Positions 1-5,838 of a stretch of 8,226 nt of DNA are shown piece after piece. The notes under the pieces were generated by a model. That model saw only the letters and a list, made by a program, of their open reading frames with translations, made no database searches and was not told where the DNA came from. Numbering within the stretch: position 1 is the first letter of the stretch; each line of letters starts with the position of its first letter. This DNA comes from Nitrospirae bacterium GWC2_56_14 (GTDB lineage: Bacteria > Nitrospirota > UBA9217), in assembly GCA_001803705.1 (NCBI GenBank), contig MHDY01000006.1, positions 1 to 8,226 of the forward strand. The letters run 5' to 3'. The translations under genes were made by a program, and so were the position numbers.

Positions 1-129
1 GCGTTCTTTGAAAAGATCAATAAAGAGAAGAAGGTCACCATGATCATGGTGACCCACAGTTCGGAACTCGCGCTCCGCGCAGCGAGCAGGTTCAGGATGA
101 AGCACGGTGCGCTGGAAAGACTGAACTAA
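1..129 (+). CDS. C-terminal end of an ABC transporter ATPase (LolD/MacB/FtsE-like), 5' truncated by the window
   Basis: The first 129 bases read open in frame 1 and end in TAA, giving the last 42 residues of a protein. The tail contains the segment VTMIMVTHSSELALRAASR, which matches the beta-strand plus H-loop of an ABC ATPase: the His of VTHS is the switch histidine that contacts the ATP gamma-phosphate. It is followed by the usual closing strand (R-x-x-x-H/D-G-x-L, here RMKHGALERLN). The short tail ending soon after the GAL turn is typical of the LolD/MacB/FtsE group, which drives lipoprotein release or mechanotransmission rather than classical import. Walker A, signature and Walker B lie outside the window, so the exact subfamily is inference. 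A strong terminator follows directly, so this is the last gene of its transcript. Confidence 0.8.
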   Translation, partial: AFFEKINKEKKVTMIMVTHSSELALRAASRFRMKHGALERLN

Positions 130-152
130 TAAATTTAACCGTAATGGTCAAT

Positions 153-184
153 AAAAAAAGCGGCCTCTTGAGGCCGCTTTTTTT
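153..184 (+). terminator. Rho-independent terminator of the ABC ATPase gene, possibly bidirectional
   Basis: GCGGCCT (160-166) pairs perfectly with AGGCCGC (171-177) around the 4-nt loop CTTG. Seven T follow (178-184) and seven A precede (153-159). The hairpin starts 30 bases after the stop codon of the upstream plus-strand gene. Because of the A-run on the 5' side it would also present a U-run to minus-strand transcripts, so it could back up the cytochrome operon terminator at 231-267. Confidence 0.9.
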
Positions 185-230
185 ATTTTTGCTAGATCTT
201 AACAGGGATCAAGGGGAGCGTAGGGGTCTC

Positions 231-267
231 ATAAAAAGAACGGCGGTCTATGAAAGACCGCCGTTCT
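231..267 (-). terminator. Rho-independent terminator of the cytochrome operon
   Basis: AGAACGGCGGTCT (237-249) and AGACCGCCGTTCT (255-267) form a perfect 13-bp stem with a 5-nt loop. Read on the minus strand the hairpin is followed by TTTTTAT (237-231). It starts about 30 bases downstream of the cytochrome b stop codon, so it fits as the end of the minus-strand operon. It faces the plus-strand terminator at 153-184 in a convergent arrangement. Confidence 0.9.
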
Positions 268-296
268 GATACTGATGGAAAAGAGGATCGTGAAGA

Positions 297-1010
297 TTAC
301 TGCTTCTTCCCTGACTTGTCTCCAAAGAGATGATCATATTCAGCCGGATGATGGTGCTTCAGCTGGTCAATGGACATCTTCCCGGTAAGCCACATCCAGT
401 TCATGGGGAACACCTCGGAACGCAGGTGCTCGTTGTAGAAGTGGAAGATCAGGATGAAGACGATCGCCAGCAGGGCTTCATCGCTGTGCATGGCAATGAC
501 CACGTCCCAGATCCACTGGATCGACCACATGGGAAAGAGCGTCGACACGGTCACCGGGAACGCCAGGAAGAACCCCGACGCGCCGATGATGAACATGCCC
601 CAGTAGACGGCCCAGTAATCGAACTTCTGCATGTAGTTGAACTTGCCGAAGTAGGGCCGTTCTTTCCTGAGCCCGAAGAAGAACATGAAGTTGTGGAACG
701 CATCAACAACGTCCTTGGGCATGGGTATGAGCGTGGGCCGCATGCCGCCTTTGCGATACTGATTTATAAGGTAAAACTGGTGGTAGATGAAATCGAGCAG
801 CATGGTGATGCCTGCCACCCGGTGTATGAGCCCCGCCATCTTTGCGCCGCCCCAGAAGCTGATCCATGCGCTCGACGGGTCCTGATAGGCATACTTCAGC
901 CCCCAGCCGGTGAAGGACAGGAGCAGGAAGGTCGTGAACATGATAACATGCTGCACCCTCGCTGAGAGATCGAACCTCTCTATCTCTGTGGGAATGGTTC
1001 TATTATTCAT
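297..1010 (-). CDS. Inner-membrane di-heme-type cytochrome b (FdnI/HydC-like), quinone-linked partner of the heptaheme cytochrome
   Basis: A 237-residue membrane protein with four predicted helices (about residues 20-40, 58-82, 131-155 and 168-192). This is the layout of the FdnI/HydC cytochrome b family (cytochrome b561-like fold), which exchanges electrons between menaquinone and a periplasmic partner. Candidate heme b ligands are H21 (helix 1), H63 and H77 (helix 2), and H175 and H190 (helix 4), the latter in the stretch MHSDEALLAIVFILIFHFY. Further His occur at 106, 195 and 219-221. The ATG at 1010 is chosen because it follows GGGAGACAA, starts a typical N-terminus (MNNRTIPTEIERF), and overlaps the end of the upstream cytochrome c gene by 8 bp, implying translational coupling. 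An ATG at 1088 would extend the frame by 26 residues deep inside that gene and is unlikely. With the neighbour it resembles the b subunit of Geobacter CbcBA, or the C-terminal half of CbcL. The electron acceptor is inference. Confidence 0.88.
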   Translation of the reverse strand: MNNRTIPTEIERFDLSARVQHVIMFTTFLLLSFTGWGLKYAYQDPSSAWISFWGGAKMAGLIHRVAGITMLLDFIYHQFYLINQYRKGGMRPTLIPMPKDVVDAFHNFMFFFGLRKERPYFGKFNYMQKFDYWAVYWGMFIIGASGFFLAFPVTVSTLFPMWSIQWIWDVVIAMHSDEALLAIVFILIFHFYNEHLRSEVFPMNWMWLTGKMSIDQLKHHHPAEYDHLFGDKSGKKQ

Positions 1011-1905
1011 GTTTGTCTCCCTTCCTGAATAAGCGTTCGCGAATGTCCGCGAAAATATCCAGCAGAACATGGATGCAGATGAACGCAAACACGCTCATGG
1101 TGAGCACGATCAGAGCGAGCTCGGTCCAGTGGGCAATAGGATGCATCGGTTTGTGCGTGATGGCTGCTACGAATTTTTCAGTGGCGCCGGAGTGGCACTT
1201 TGCGCAGGTCGTGATCTTGTTCGCCGCGGAAACCGGCGAGGACGGGTCCTTGGCGCTCTTCACGTCATGCGAGCCATGGCAGCTCGCGCAGGAGGGCGCA
1301 CCGGGGTGCCCGACCCTGAGCTTTCTGCCGTGAAAGCTTTCTTTGTAGCGCTCCATGACGTGCGTGCTGAATCCGTACTTCTCGCTCATGAACTTTTCTT
1401 CATGACACTTGCCGCAGGTTTCGACGACAGTAAAATGATTGACTGACGATTCCTTGCTGCTCTTTGACTGGATGTAATGCGGCGACCCGTGGCAATCCGT
1501 GCACACCGGTCCGTCTGCGGACTTCTTTACGATGACATTCTGTCCATGGACGCTCGCTTTGTACGTTTGGTAGGTATCGGAATGACAGTTCACGCAGGCG
1601 GCCTGCGCAACGGCGTTGGACCCGCTCTTCGCGGCAATGGCCGCGGCAAGGTCCGCTACGGTCTTGTCCGGCCTGGCATCCGACAACCCCTGATGCTGCG
1701 CGCCTTTCAGTGCCAGGTGGCACATGGTACAGTCATTCATCCCGCCGTGGACCGATTTGGAGAATCTTTCCTGATCTACTTTCACAGCGCCTTCCATGGA
1801 CCCGTGACAACCCAGACAGGTCGCAGCATCAGCTGCCGCCTGTGCCGACGGGGCCAGAAGAAGGGTAAACAAGAACAACGATACTGCGTTCAACCAGTTC
1901 CTCAT
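1003..1905 (-). CDS. Heptaheme c-type cytochrome, periplasmic, with C-terminal membrane anchor
   Basis: A 300-residue secreted cytochrome. A signal peptide covers about residues 1-24 (MRNWLNAVSLFLFTLLLAPS then AQAAADA, cleavage near AQA). Seven CXXCH heme c sites follow: CLGCH 30-34, CTMCH 59-63, CVNCH 104-108, CTDCH 135-139, CGKCH 164-168, CASCH 206-210 and CAKCH 234-238. Additional His at S/F-V/F-HG positions (e.g. SVHG 51-54, SVHG 118-121, SFHG 190-193) could be distal ligands. A single hydrophobic helix at about 258-284 should anchor the heme domain to the outer face of the inner membrane, and a basic tail (RERLFRKGDKHE) lies in the cytoplasm. The start at 1905 is set by the signal peptide and an AAAGGAG ribosome site 5 nt upstream. 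The overlapping downstream cytochrome b suggests one complex that takes electrons from quinol to periplasmic carriers. Heme count, anchor and pairing resemble Geobacter CbcA; the physiological role is inferred. Confidence 0.92.
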   Translation of the reverse strand: MRNWLNAVSLFLFTLLLAPSAQAAADAATCLGCHGSMEGAVKVDQERFSKSVHGGMNDCTMCHLALKGAQHQGLSDARPDKTVADLAAAIAAKSGSNAVAQAACVNCHSDTYQTYKASVHGQNVIVKKSADGPVCTDCHGSPHYIQSKSSKESSVNHFTVVETCGKCHEEKFMSEKYGFSTHVMERYKESFHGRKLRVGHPGAPSCASCHGSHDVKSAKDPSSPVSAANKITTCAKCHSGATEKFVAAITHKPMHPIAHWTELALIVLTMSVFAFICIHVLLDIFADIRERLFRKGDKHE

Positions 1906-1910
1906 ACGTT

Positions 1911-1917
1911 CTCCTTT
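1911..1917 (-). promoter_or_regulatory. Ribosome binding site of the heptaheme cytochrome gene
   Basis: AAAGGAG on the minus strand, five bases before the ATG at 1905. It is the strongest Shine-Dalgarno match in this operon. It decides the start against longer in-frame alternatives that reach back to 2046. Confidence 0.85.
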
Positions 1918-1969
1918 CGAGTAATGTCGGATCTTAACTAACGAACGTGAAACATAACCTAATAAGGGC

Positions 1970-2029
1970 ATTGCATTATCAGGCGCTGCCGGCGAGCGCA
2001 CCACGGGCATCATGATAATGCAATTATCA
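1970..2029 (-). promoter_or_regulatory. Nested inverted repeats in the leader of the cytochrome operon (operator or RNA switch)
   Basis: ATTGCATTATCA at 1970-1981 is the exact inverse of TGATAATGCAAT at 2013-2024: 12-bp arms separated by 31 nt. The second arm is also part of a tighter palindrome, TGATAAT-GCA-ATTATCA (2013-2029). In the predicted minus-strand transcript, starting near 2031, the short 5' hairpin and the long hairpin use the same bases and exclude each other. As DNA, the three TGATAAT half-sites could instead be operator sites. No U-run follows the long hairpin, so a simple attenuator is not evident. Confidence 0.5.
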
Positions 2030-2041
2030 GCGGTTATTATC

Positions 2042-2057
2042 TGCACGTATCATGCCA
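2042..2057 (-). promoter_or_regulatory. Sigma-54 (-24/-12) promoter of the cytochrome operon
   Basis: On the minus strand the sequence TGGCATGATACGTGCA matches the consensus TGGCACG-N4-TTGCW at 10 of 12 defined positions. It has the essential GG and GC doublets at exactly the required 10-nt spacing. The expected start of transcription is about 12 nt after the GC, near 2031, giving a leader of about 125 nt before the ATG at 1905. I saw no convincing sigma-70 promoter in the same region. Use of sigma-54 implies an enhancer-binding activator, which is not in the window. Confidence 0.65.
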
Positions 2058-2117
2058 ACGACAACCAATTGATATTACAATGAACAGCGCTGCATCGTCA
2101 TTTGCATAAATGAGAAT

Positions 2118-2134
2118 TAACCGAATTTCCGTTA
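2118..2134. promoter_or_regulatory. Candidate activator (enhancer-binding protein) site upstream of the sigma-54 promoter
   Basis: TAACCGAATTTCCGTTA is a 17-bp palindrome: arms TAACCGAA and TTCCGTTA differ from perfect symmetry at one position and flank a single central base. It lies about 60-75 bp upstream of the -24 box, or roughly -87 to -103 from the predicted start. That is where sigma-54 activators usually bind. Only one clear copy is present, so the role is inference. Confidence 0.35.
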
Positions 2135-2160
2135 CAAACATGCGAAAACGATACTGCGTT

Positions 2161-2955
2161 CTATTCCGTGTAGAGGACGCGCACCAGGTACAGACCATGG
2201 GCCGGGGCCGTGCGGCCCGCAGTCCTGCGGTCACAGGACAGGAGCATCTGCTTTACGTCCCCGGGCTGGAACCGGCCGAGGCCCACCTCCACCAGGGTAC
2301 CGGTGATATTGCGGACCATGTACTGGAGAAAAGAATCAGCCTCGAGACGGATCTCGATCATATCGGCGCTCTTCCTGATGATGACGGCTTTGAGCGTCCG
2401 GACCGGCGAGCTGGCACTGCATCCCGCCGCCCTGAAGGCCGAGAAATCATGCCGGCCGATAAGGTGCTCCGCCGCGCTCCGCATGGCCCGCATGTTCAGC
2501 CGCAGGTTGACGTGCCATGCCGCATGACGATGCAGGGCTGACGGCGCGCGCCTGTTCAGGATGCGATAGGAGTATATTTTCCCGATCGCGCTGAACCGCG
2601 CGTGAAAATCCGGCGCTGCCTCCCCGGAAGAGAGCACCCGTATGTCTTCAGGCAATATATGGTTCAGTGCCGGAGCCCAGGCCGCAGGCGGGATCGGGCT
2701 GTCGGTCACCACGTTGCAGACATACGCCAGGGCGTGAACTCCCGCATCGGTCCTGCTGGAGCCATGAACCTTCACGGGTCCGTGCGCCAGGGTTGCGAAG
2801 GCTTTTTCCAGCGTTTCCTGGACCGTTGCCTGTCCGCTGCCGGCCTGCGTCTGCCACCCGTGATAATTCGTGCCTTCGTATTCAAGGGTCAGCTTGATAT
2901 TCCTGGACACCCTTGTGTCGGACCGTCGGCCTGCTGAGCTTGTTTTACCGGTCAT
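2161..2955 (-). CDS. truA: tRNA pseudouridine(38-40) synthase TruA
   Basis: A 264-residue protein that converts U38, U39 and U40 in the anticodon stem of many tRNAs to pseudouridine in the cytoplasm. Family hallmarks are present in order: the N-terminal strand NIKLTLEYEGTNYHGWQ (residues 19-35), the catalytic loop GSSRTDAGVHA (65-75) with the nucleophilic Asp at 70, the core FHARFSAIGKIYSYRI (117-132), the motif SFLQYMVRNITGTL (208-221), and the C-terminal APAHGLYL (250-257). Length is normal. The ATG at 2955 lies 13 bases after the livF stop codon and has no good ribosome site, so coupling to livF translation is likely. It leaves an 18-residue lead before the core. A GTG at 2910 is possible but less likely. 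Co-transcription with a Liv transporter is probably an operon convenience. No clear terminator is visible downstream. Confidence 0.95.
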   Translation of the reverse strand: MTGKTSSAGRRSDTRVSRNIKLTLEYEGTNYHGWQTQAGSGQATVQETLEKAFATLAHGPVKVHGSSRTDAGVHALAYVCNVVTDSPIPPAAWAPALNHILPEDIRVLSSGEAAPDFHARFSAIGKIYSYRILNRRAPSALHRHAAWHVNLRLNMRAMRSAAEHLIGRHDFSAFRAAGCSASSPVRTLKAVIIRKSADMIEIRLEADSFLQYMVRNITGTLVEVGLGRFQPGDVKQMLLSCDRRTAGRTAPAHGLYLVRVLYTE

Positions 2956-2968
2956 CGTGGCGATAGAC

Positions 2969-3670
2969 TCACTCTCCAAGATAGGCCTTTTTAATGCCCG
3001 GGTCGTTCTCGAGAACGGCTGCCTGGCCCTGCAGAACGATCTTTCCCGTTTCCATAACGTAGGCGCGATGCGCCAGCCGGAGCGCTGCTTTTGCATTCTG
3101 CTCCACGAGAAGGACCGTGGTGCCCTGCTGATTAATTTCTTTGATGATCTTGAAAATCCTGCTGACGATAATGGGGGCAAGTCCCAGTGACGGCTCATCC
3201 AGCAGCAGCAGCTTCGGCCTTGCCATCAGCGCCCTGCCGATGGCCAGCATCTGCTGCTCTCCGCCTGACAGCGTGCCGCCAAGCTGACGCCGCCTCCCGG
3301 CAAGCGCGGGAAACATCTCAAAGCAGCGTTCCATATCACCGACCGTCTCCCGCTTGTTCCTGACGAAGGCGCCCATTTCAAGGTTCTCGGTCACCGTCAT
3401 GCGCGAAAAGATGCGCCTGCCTTCCGGGACCTGGGACACGCCCATACGGACGATCTCGTGGGCAGGACGACCCGCGATGGGGACCCCGTTATACACAATG
3501 CTCCCCTGCCGCAGCAGTGAAATACCGGAGATCGACATGAGCGTCGTCGATTTGCCGGCCCCGTTCGCGCCGATAAGCGCCACGATCTCGCCCTGTTCCA
3601 CGCGAAGGCTGACCCCCTTGAGCGCTTCGATCATGCCATAGGAGACGACGATGCCCGTCAGTTCAAGCAT
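2969..3670 (-). CDS. livF: Branched-chain amino acid ABC transporter ATPase LivF
   Basis: A 233-residue cytoplasmic ATPase, the smaller nucleotide-binding subunit of a Liv-type (HAAT family) importer. Motifs in order: Walker A GANGAGKS (34-41), Q-loop Q80 in SQVPEGRRIF, signature LSGGEQQ (134-140), Walker B KLLLLDEP (153-160) and GLAP D-loop. LVEQN (188-192) has Gln at the usual switch-His position, a normal LivF trait. The protein ends AYLGE, as LivF proteins do. The ATG at 3670 has a strong purine-rich ribosome site (AGGGGGGAG) just upstream. It follows livG after a 158-bp gap filled largely by a palindromic repeat, unusual for livG-livF pairs, which normally sit close together. The substrate could be branched-chain amino acids, or another small amide or amino acid, since the family is broad. 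Confidence 0.95.
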   Translation of the reverse strand: MLELTGIVVSYGMIEALKGVSLRVEQGEIVALIGANGAGKSTTLMSISGISLLRQGSIVYNGVPIAGRPAHEIVRMGVSQVPEGRRIFSRMTVTENLEMGAFVRNKRETVGDMERCFEMFPALAGRRRQLGGTLSGGEQQMLAIGRALMARPKLLLLDEPSLGLAPIIVSRIFKIIKEINQQGTTVLLVEQNAKAALRLAHRAYVMETGKIVLQGQAAVLENDPGIKKAYLGE

Positions 3671-3710
3671 GCGCTCCCCCCTGATGAAATCCAGAGAGGC
3701 AAGCAGGCAA

Positions 3711-3789
3711 CCACAGAGAATACCGAGAATAACTCTGCAAAGAACCTTTAATCTTTTTACCTTTGAGAATTTCTCCGTGAACTCTGTGG
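3711..3789. repeat. CCACAGAG...CTCTGTGG palindromic intergenic repeat between livG and livF
   Basis: A 79-bp element bounded by perfect 8-bp inverted ends, CCACAGAG (3711-3718) and CTCTGTGG (3782-3789). Degenerate echoes lie inside: ACCGAGAATAACTCTGC near the left, and TTCTCCGTGAACTCTG near the right (compare CACGGAG/CACAGAG units on the other strand). The interior is AT-rich. From memory, CACAGAG-type dispersed repeats occur between genes in several environmental bacterial genomes. Only one copy is in the window, so dispersal is not shown here. It lies inside the transcribed liv operon and could form a long, weak hairpin in the mRNA. Confidence 0.55.
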
Positions 3790-3828
3790 GTAATTTTTAG
3801 CAGTATGGTCGAATGAGAGAGGTTTCTG

Positions 3829-4602
3829 TCAGTCATGGCGGCCCTCCTCCTTGCCAAGGTAGGCCTCGATCACGGCAGGGTCTTCCTGAATGTCCCGGGG
3901 CAGCCCTTCTGCGATCTTTACCCCGTGGTCCAGGACCAGCACGCGGTCGGAGATGCCCATGACCACCTTCATGTCATGCTCGATCAGGATGATGGCCACA
4001 CCGTTATCGCGGATCCTGCGGATAAGGGCCATGAGTTCCTGCGTTTCCTGCGGGTTCATGCCTGCAGCCGGCTCATCGAGCAGCAGCAGGTGCGGTTCGG
4101 TGCCGAGCGCCCTGGCAATCTCAAGCCGCCGCTGGTCCCCATAGGAGAGATTGGAGGCGCGGTCATCCCCCTTGGCCTCAAGTCCGACGAATTTCAGGAT
4201 ATCCATGGCGCGAAAGACCATGTCCCGTTCTTCCTTCCGCACCCGTTCCGGACGGAAGATCGCGCCGAAAACGCCTGCCCTGGTCCGGCAATGGCCCGCG
4301 ACCATGACGTTCTCCCGGCAGGTCATATCGTTGAACAAGCGGATGTTCTGGAACGTGCGGGCGATGCCCAGCGCCGTAATAGCATGGGGCTGCCTTCCCG
4401 TGATGTCGTGGTCATGGAACAACACGGTCCCTGCCGTGGGCTGGTAGATGCCGGTGAGACAGTTGAAGAACGTGGTCTTGCCGGCTCCATTGGGGCCGAT
4501 GATGCTCACGATCCTCTCCCGGTCGACCAACAGGTCGATGCCGTCGAGGGCCTTGAGCCCGCCGAAATACTTGGCCAGATTTTTCGTTTCCAGAAGATGC
4601 AT
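3829..4602 (-). CDS. livG: Branched-chain amino acid ABC transporter ATPase LivG
   Basis: A 257-residue cytoplasmic ATPase, the larger nucleotide-binding subunit of the Liv importer; it should pair with LivF. Visible motifs: Walker A GPNGAGKT (36-43), Q-loop Q85 in the family-typical IARTFQNIRLF, LivG-type signature LSYGDQRR (152-159), Walker B HLLLLDEP (171-178), GMNP D-loop, and switch His209 in LIEHDMKVVM. The LSYGxQR signature and the insertion before it (about 105-130) separate LivG from LivF. The ATG at 4602 has GAGGAA 11 nt upstream, a rather wide spacing. The gene follows livM after 51 bp, part of which is a heptanucleotide tandem repeat. The C-terminus KEEGRHD follows the AYLG motif. 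Confidence 0.95.
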   Translation of the reverse strand: MHLLETKNLAKYFGGLKALDGIDLLVDRERIVSIIGPNGAGKTTFFNCLTGIYQPTAGTVLFHDHDITGRQPHAITALGIARTFQNIRLFNDMTCRENVMVAGHCRTRAGVFGAIFRPERVRKEERDMVFRAMDILKFVGLEAKGDDRASNLSYGDQRRLEIARALGTEPHLLLLDEPAAGMNPQETQELMALIRRIRDNGVAIILIEHDMKVVMGISDRVLVLDHGVKIAEGLPRDIQEDPAVIEAYLGKEEGRHD

Positions 4603-4634
4603 GGAGTGCTGAATTCCTCGCGGGTTATTTTCTT

Positions 4635-4662
4635 ACTTCTCACTTCTCACTTCTTACTTCTT
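4635..4662. repeat. Heptanucleotide tandem repeat (4 units) overlapping the livM stop codon
   Basis: Four head-to-tail 7-bp units on the plus strand: ACTTCTC, ACTTCTC, ACTTCTT, ACTTCTT. On the coding (minus) strand the array supplies the last two Lys codons and the TAA of livM. The remaining units form the start of the livM-livG spacer. Similar 7-bp units, of different sequence, occur at 7561-7581. Confidence 0.8.
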
Positions 4663-5787
4663 CACCGCTCCCAGCAGGCCCTGCGGCCTGAAGATCATCA
4701 TCAGCACCAGCGCCACACCAAAGGCCAGCATGCGGTAATCCTGAAAATCCCTGAACACCTCAGGAAGCGCGATCAGCAGGAACGCACCCAGAATGATGCC
4801 CGGGATGCTGCCCATGCCGCCCAGGACCACCATGCACAGGATCATGACCGACTCGAAAAAGGTGAAGCTCTCGGGCGAAACAAAGGCCATCTTGGCGGCG
4901 AAAAATACGCCCGTCAACCCCGCCCAGGCGGAACCGAGGACAAAGGCCAGGAGCTTGAGCCTGAAGGTATTGATGCCCATGGCCTCCGCAGCGACCTCAT
5001 CCCCGCGGATCGCGATCCAGGCCCGGCCGATGCGCGAGAACATCAGCCGGTGCACGGCATATATGGTCACGGCAACGATAAGGACGATAAGATAGTAGAA
5101 ATCGAACGTGGAAGAGAGAACATACCCGCCGATCATTGGCCGTCCGATCCGGGCGATGCCGTTCGGTCCGCCGGTCAGGGAGGACCAGTTGTTCAGGACA
5201 ATGCGCGTGATCTCACCCAAACCCAGGGTAACAATGGCAAAATAATCACCGCGCAGCCTGAGGGTAACGAATCCAAGAAGCGTCGCTGCTGCGCCGGCGG
5301 TCAACGCGCCGACGAAAAGTCCCGGCCAGAAGGACAACCCGAATCGCGTCGAGAGGATCGCATAGGTATAGGCCCCGACGGCATAGAATGCCACATAGCC
5401 GAGGTTCAGGAGGCCTGCCTGTCCTACGATGATATTGAGACCGAGAGCAAGAACGATATACATGCCCGTGAGCGTAAGGATATCGCGGTAATAATCATTC
5501 AACAGAATAGGCAGGATAAGAAAGATAATGCTGATGATCGAGAGCGCCGCAGAGGACCTCAGATAAGGGGCAAGCGTTGACAGGAGACCGCGCAACCGGT
5601 CAATGCTTCCGTCTGCTGACTCGCGAAAGGCAACGACGGTCGCCGTTCTGTATACATGGAGCAGAAACACTGCTGCACAGGCAACAGCAAAGACCGACAA
5701 CGCATTTCTGACACCGGTGAACGGAAATGCAAGCAGTCCTGCCGCAAGGGGGACCAGGATACTGCTGCGCATGTTCAATGAGTCCAT
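4654..5787 (-). CDS. livM: Branched-chain amino acid ABC transporter permease LivM
   Basis: About 377 residues, a polytopic inner-membrane permease of the Liv (HAAT) family. The hallmark GLNIIVGQAGLLNLG lies at about 116-130 and LTGGPNGIARI at 204-214. The cytoplasmic coupling segment GRAWIAIRGDEVAAEAMGIN (about 254-273) is the EAA-like loop that docks the ATPases. The C-terminus is FRPQGLLG (366-373). Two extra hydrophobic segments precede the core, as in longer LivM proteins. The start is uncertain: the frame is open back to 5961, but a promoter at 5810-5838 makes starts upstream of about 5803 unlikely. ATGs at 5799, 5787 and 5772 remain. 5787 is preferred because AGGG precedes it, although only two bases away. 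The last codons lie in a 7-bp tandem repeat. It heads the operon livM-livG-livF-truA. The partner permease LivH and the binding protein are absent from the window. Confidence 0.93.
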   Translation of the reverse strand: MDSLNMRSSILVPLAAGLLAFPFTGVRNALSVFAVACAAVFLLHVYRTATVVAFRESADGSIDRLRGLLSTLAPYLRSSAALSIISIIFLILPILLNDYYRDILTLTGMYIVLALGLNIIVGQAGLLNLGYVAFYAVGAYTYAILSTRFGLSFWPGLFVGALTAGAAATLLGFVTLRLRGDYFAIVTLGLGEITRIVLNNWSSLTGGPNGIARIGRPMIGGYVLSSTFDFYYLIVLIVAVTIYAVHRLMFSRIGRAWIAIRGDEVAAEAMGINTFRLKLLAFVLGSAWAGLTGVFFAAKMAFVSPESFTFFESVMILCMVVLGGMGSIPGIILGAFLLIALPEVFRDFQDYRMLAFGVALVLMMIFRPQGLLGAVKK

Positions 5788-5809
5788 TACCCTGTTCATA
5801 AGATTTTGG

Positions 5810-5838
5810 ATTATTGCATAAATACCGCGCGATATCAA
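5810..5838 (-). promoter_or_regulatory. Sigma-70-type promoter of the livM operon
   Basis: On the minus strand TTGATA (5838-5833) and AATAAT (5815-5810) are separated by exactly 17 bp. Each box matches the consensus at 5 of 6 positions. Transcription should begin near 5803. This places the livM start at or below 5799 and gives a very short leader. Confidence 0.65.

Noticed and set aside
330..965. A plus-strand open frame (211 codons) opposite the cytochrome b gene
   Set aside because: The minus strand encodes a convincing four-helix cytochrome b over the same bases. The plus product is charged, low in complexity and has no ribosome site.
1906..2046. A longer start for the heptaheme cytochrome (in-frame extension of 47 residues)
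   Set aside because: The extension would bury the signal peptide, runs into the predicted sigma-54 promoter and lacks a ribosome site, while ATG 1905 has an excellent one.
2046..2160. A terminator for the livM-livG-livF-truA transcript
   Set aside because: No hairpin with a U-run was found downstream of truA. Termination may be Rho-dependent, or the transcript may read into the cytochrome operon.
3835..5580. A long plus-strand open frame (581 codons) opposite livG and livM
   Set aside because: It lies antisense to two clearly recognisable transporter genes. Its product is rich in His, Asp, Arg and Gln without domain logic, as expected from the complement of GC-rich codons.
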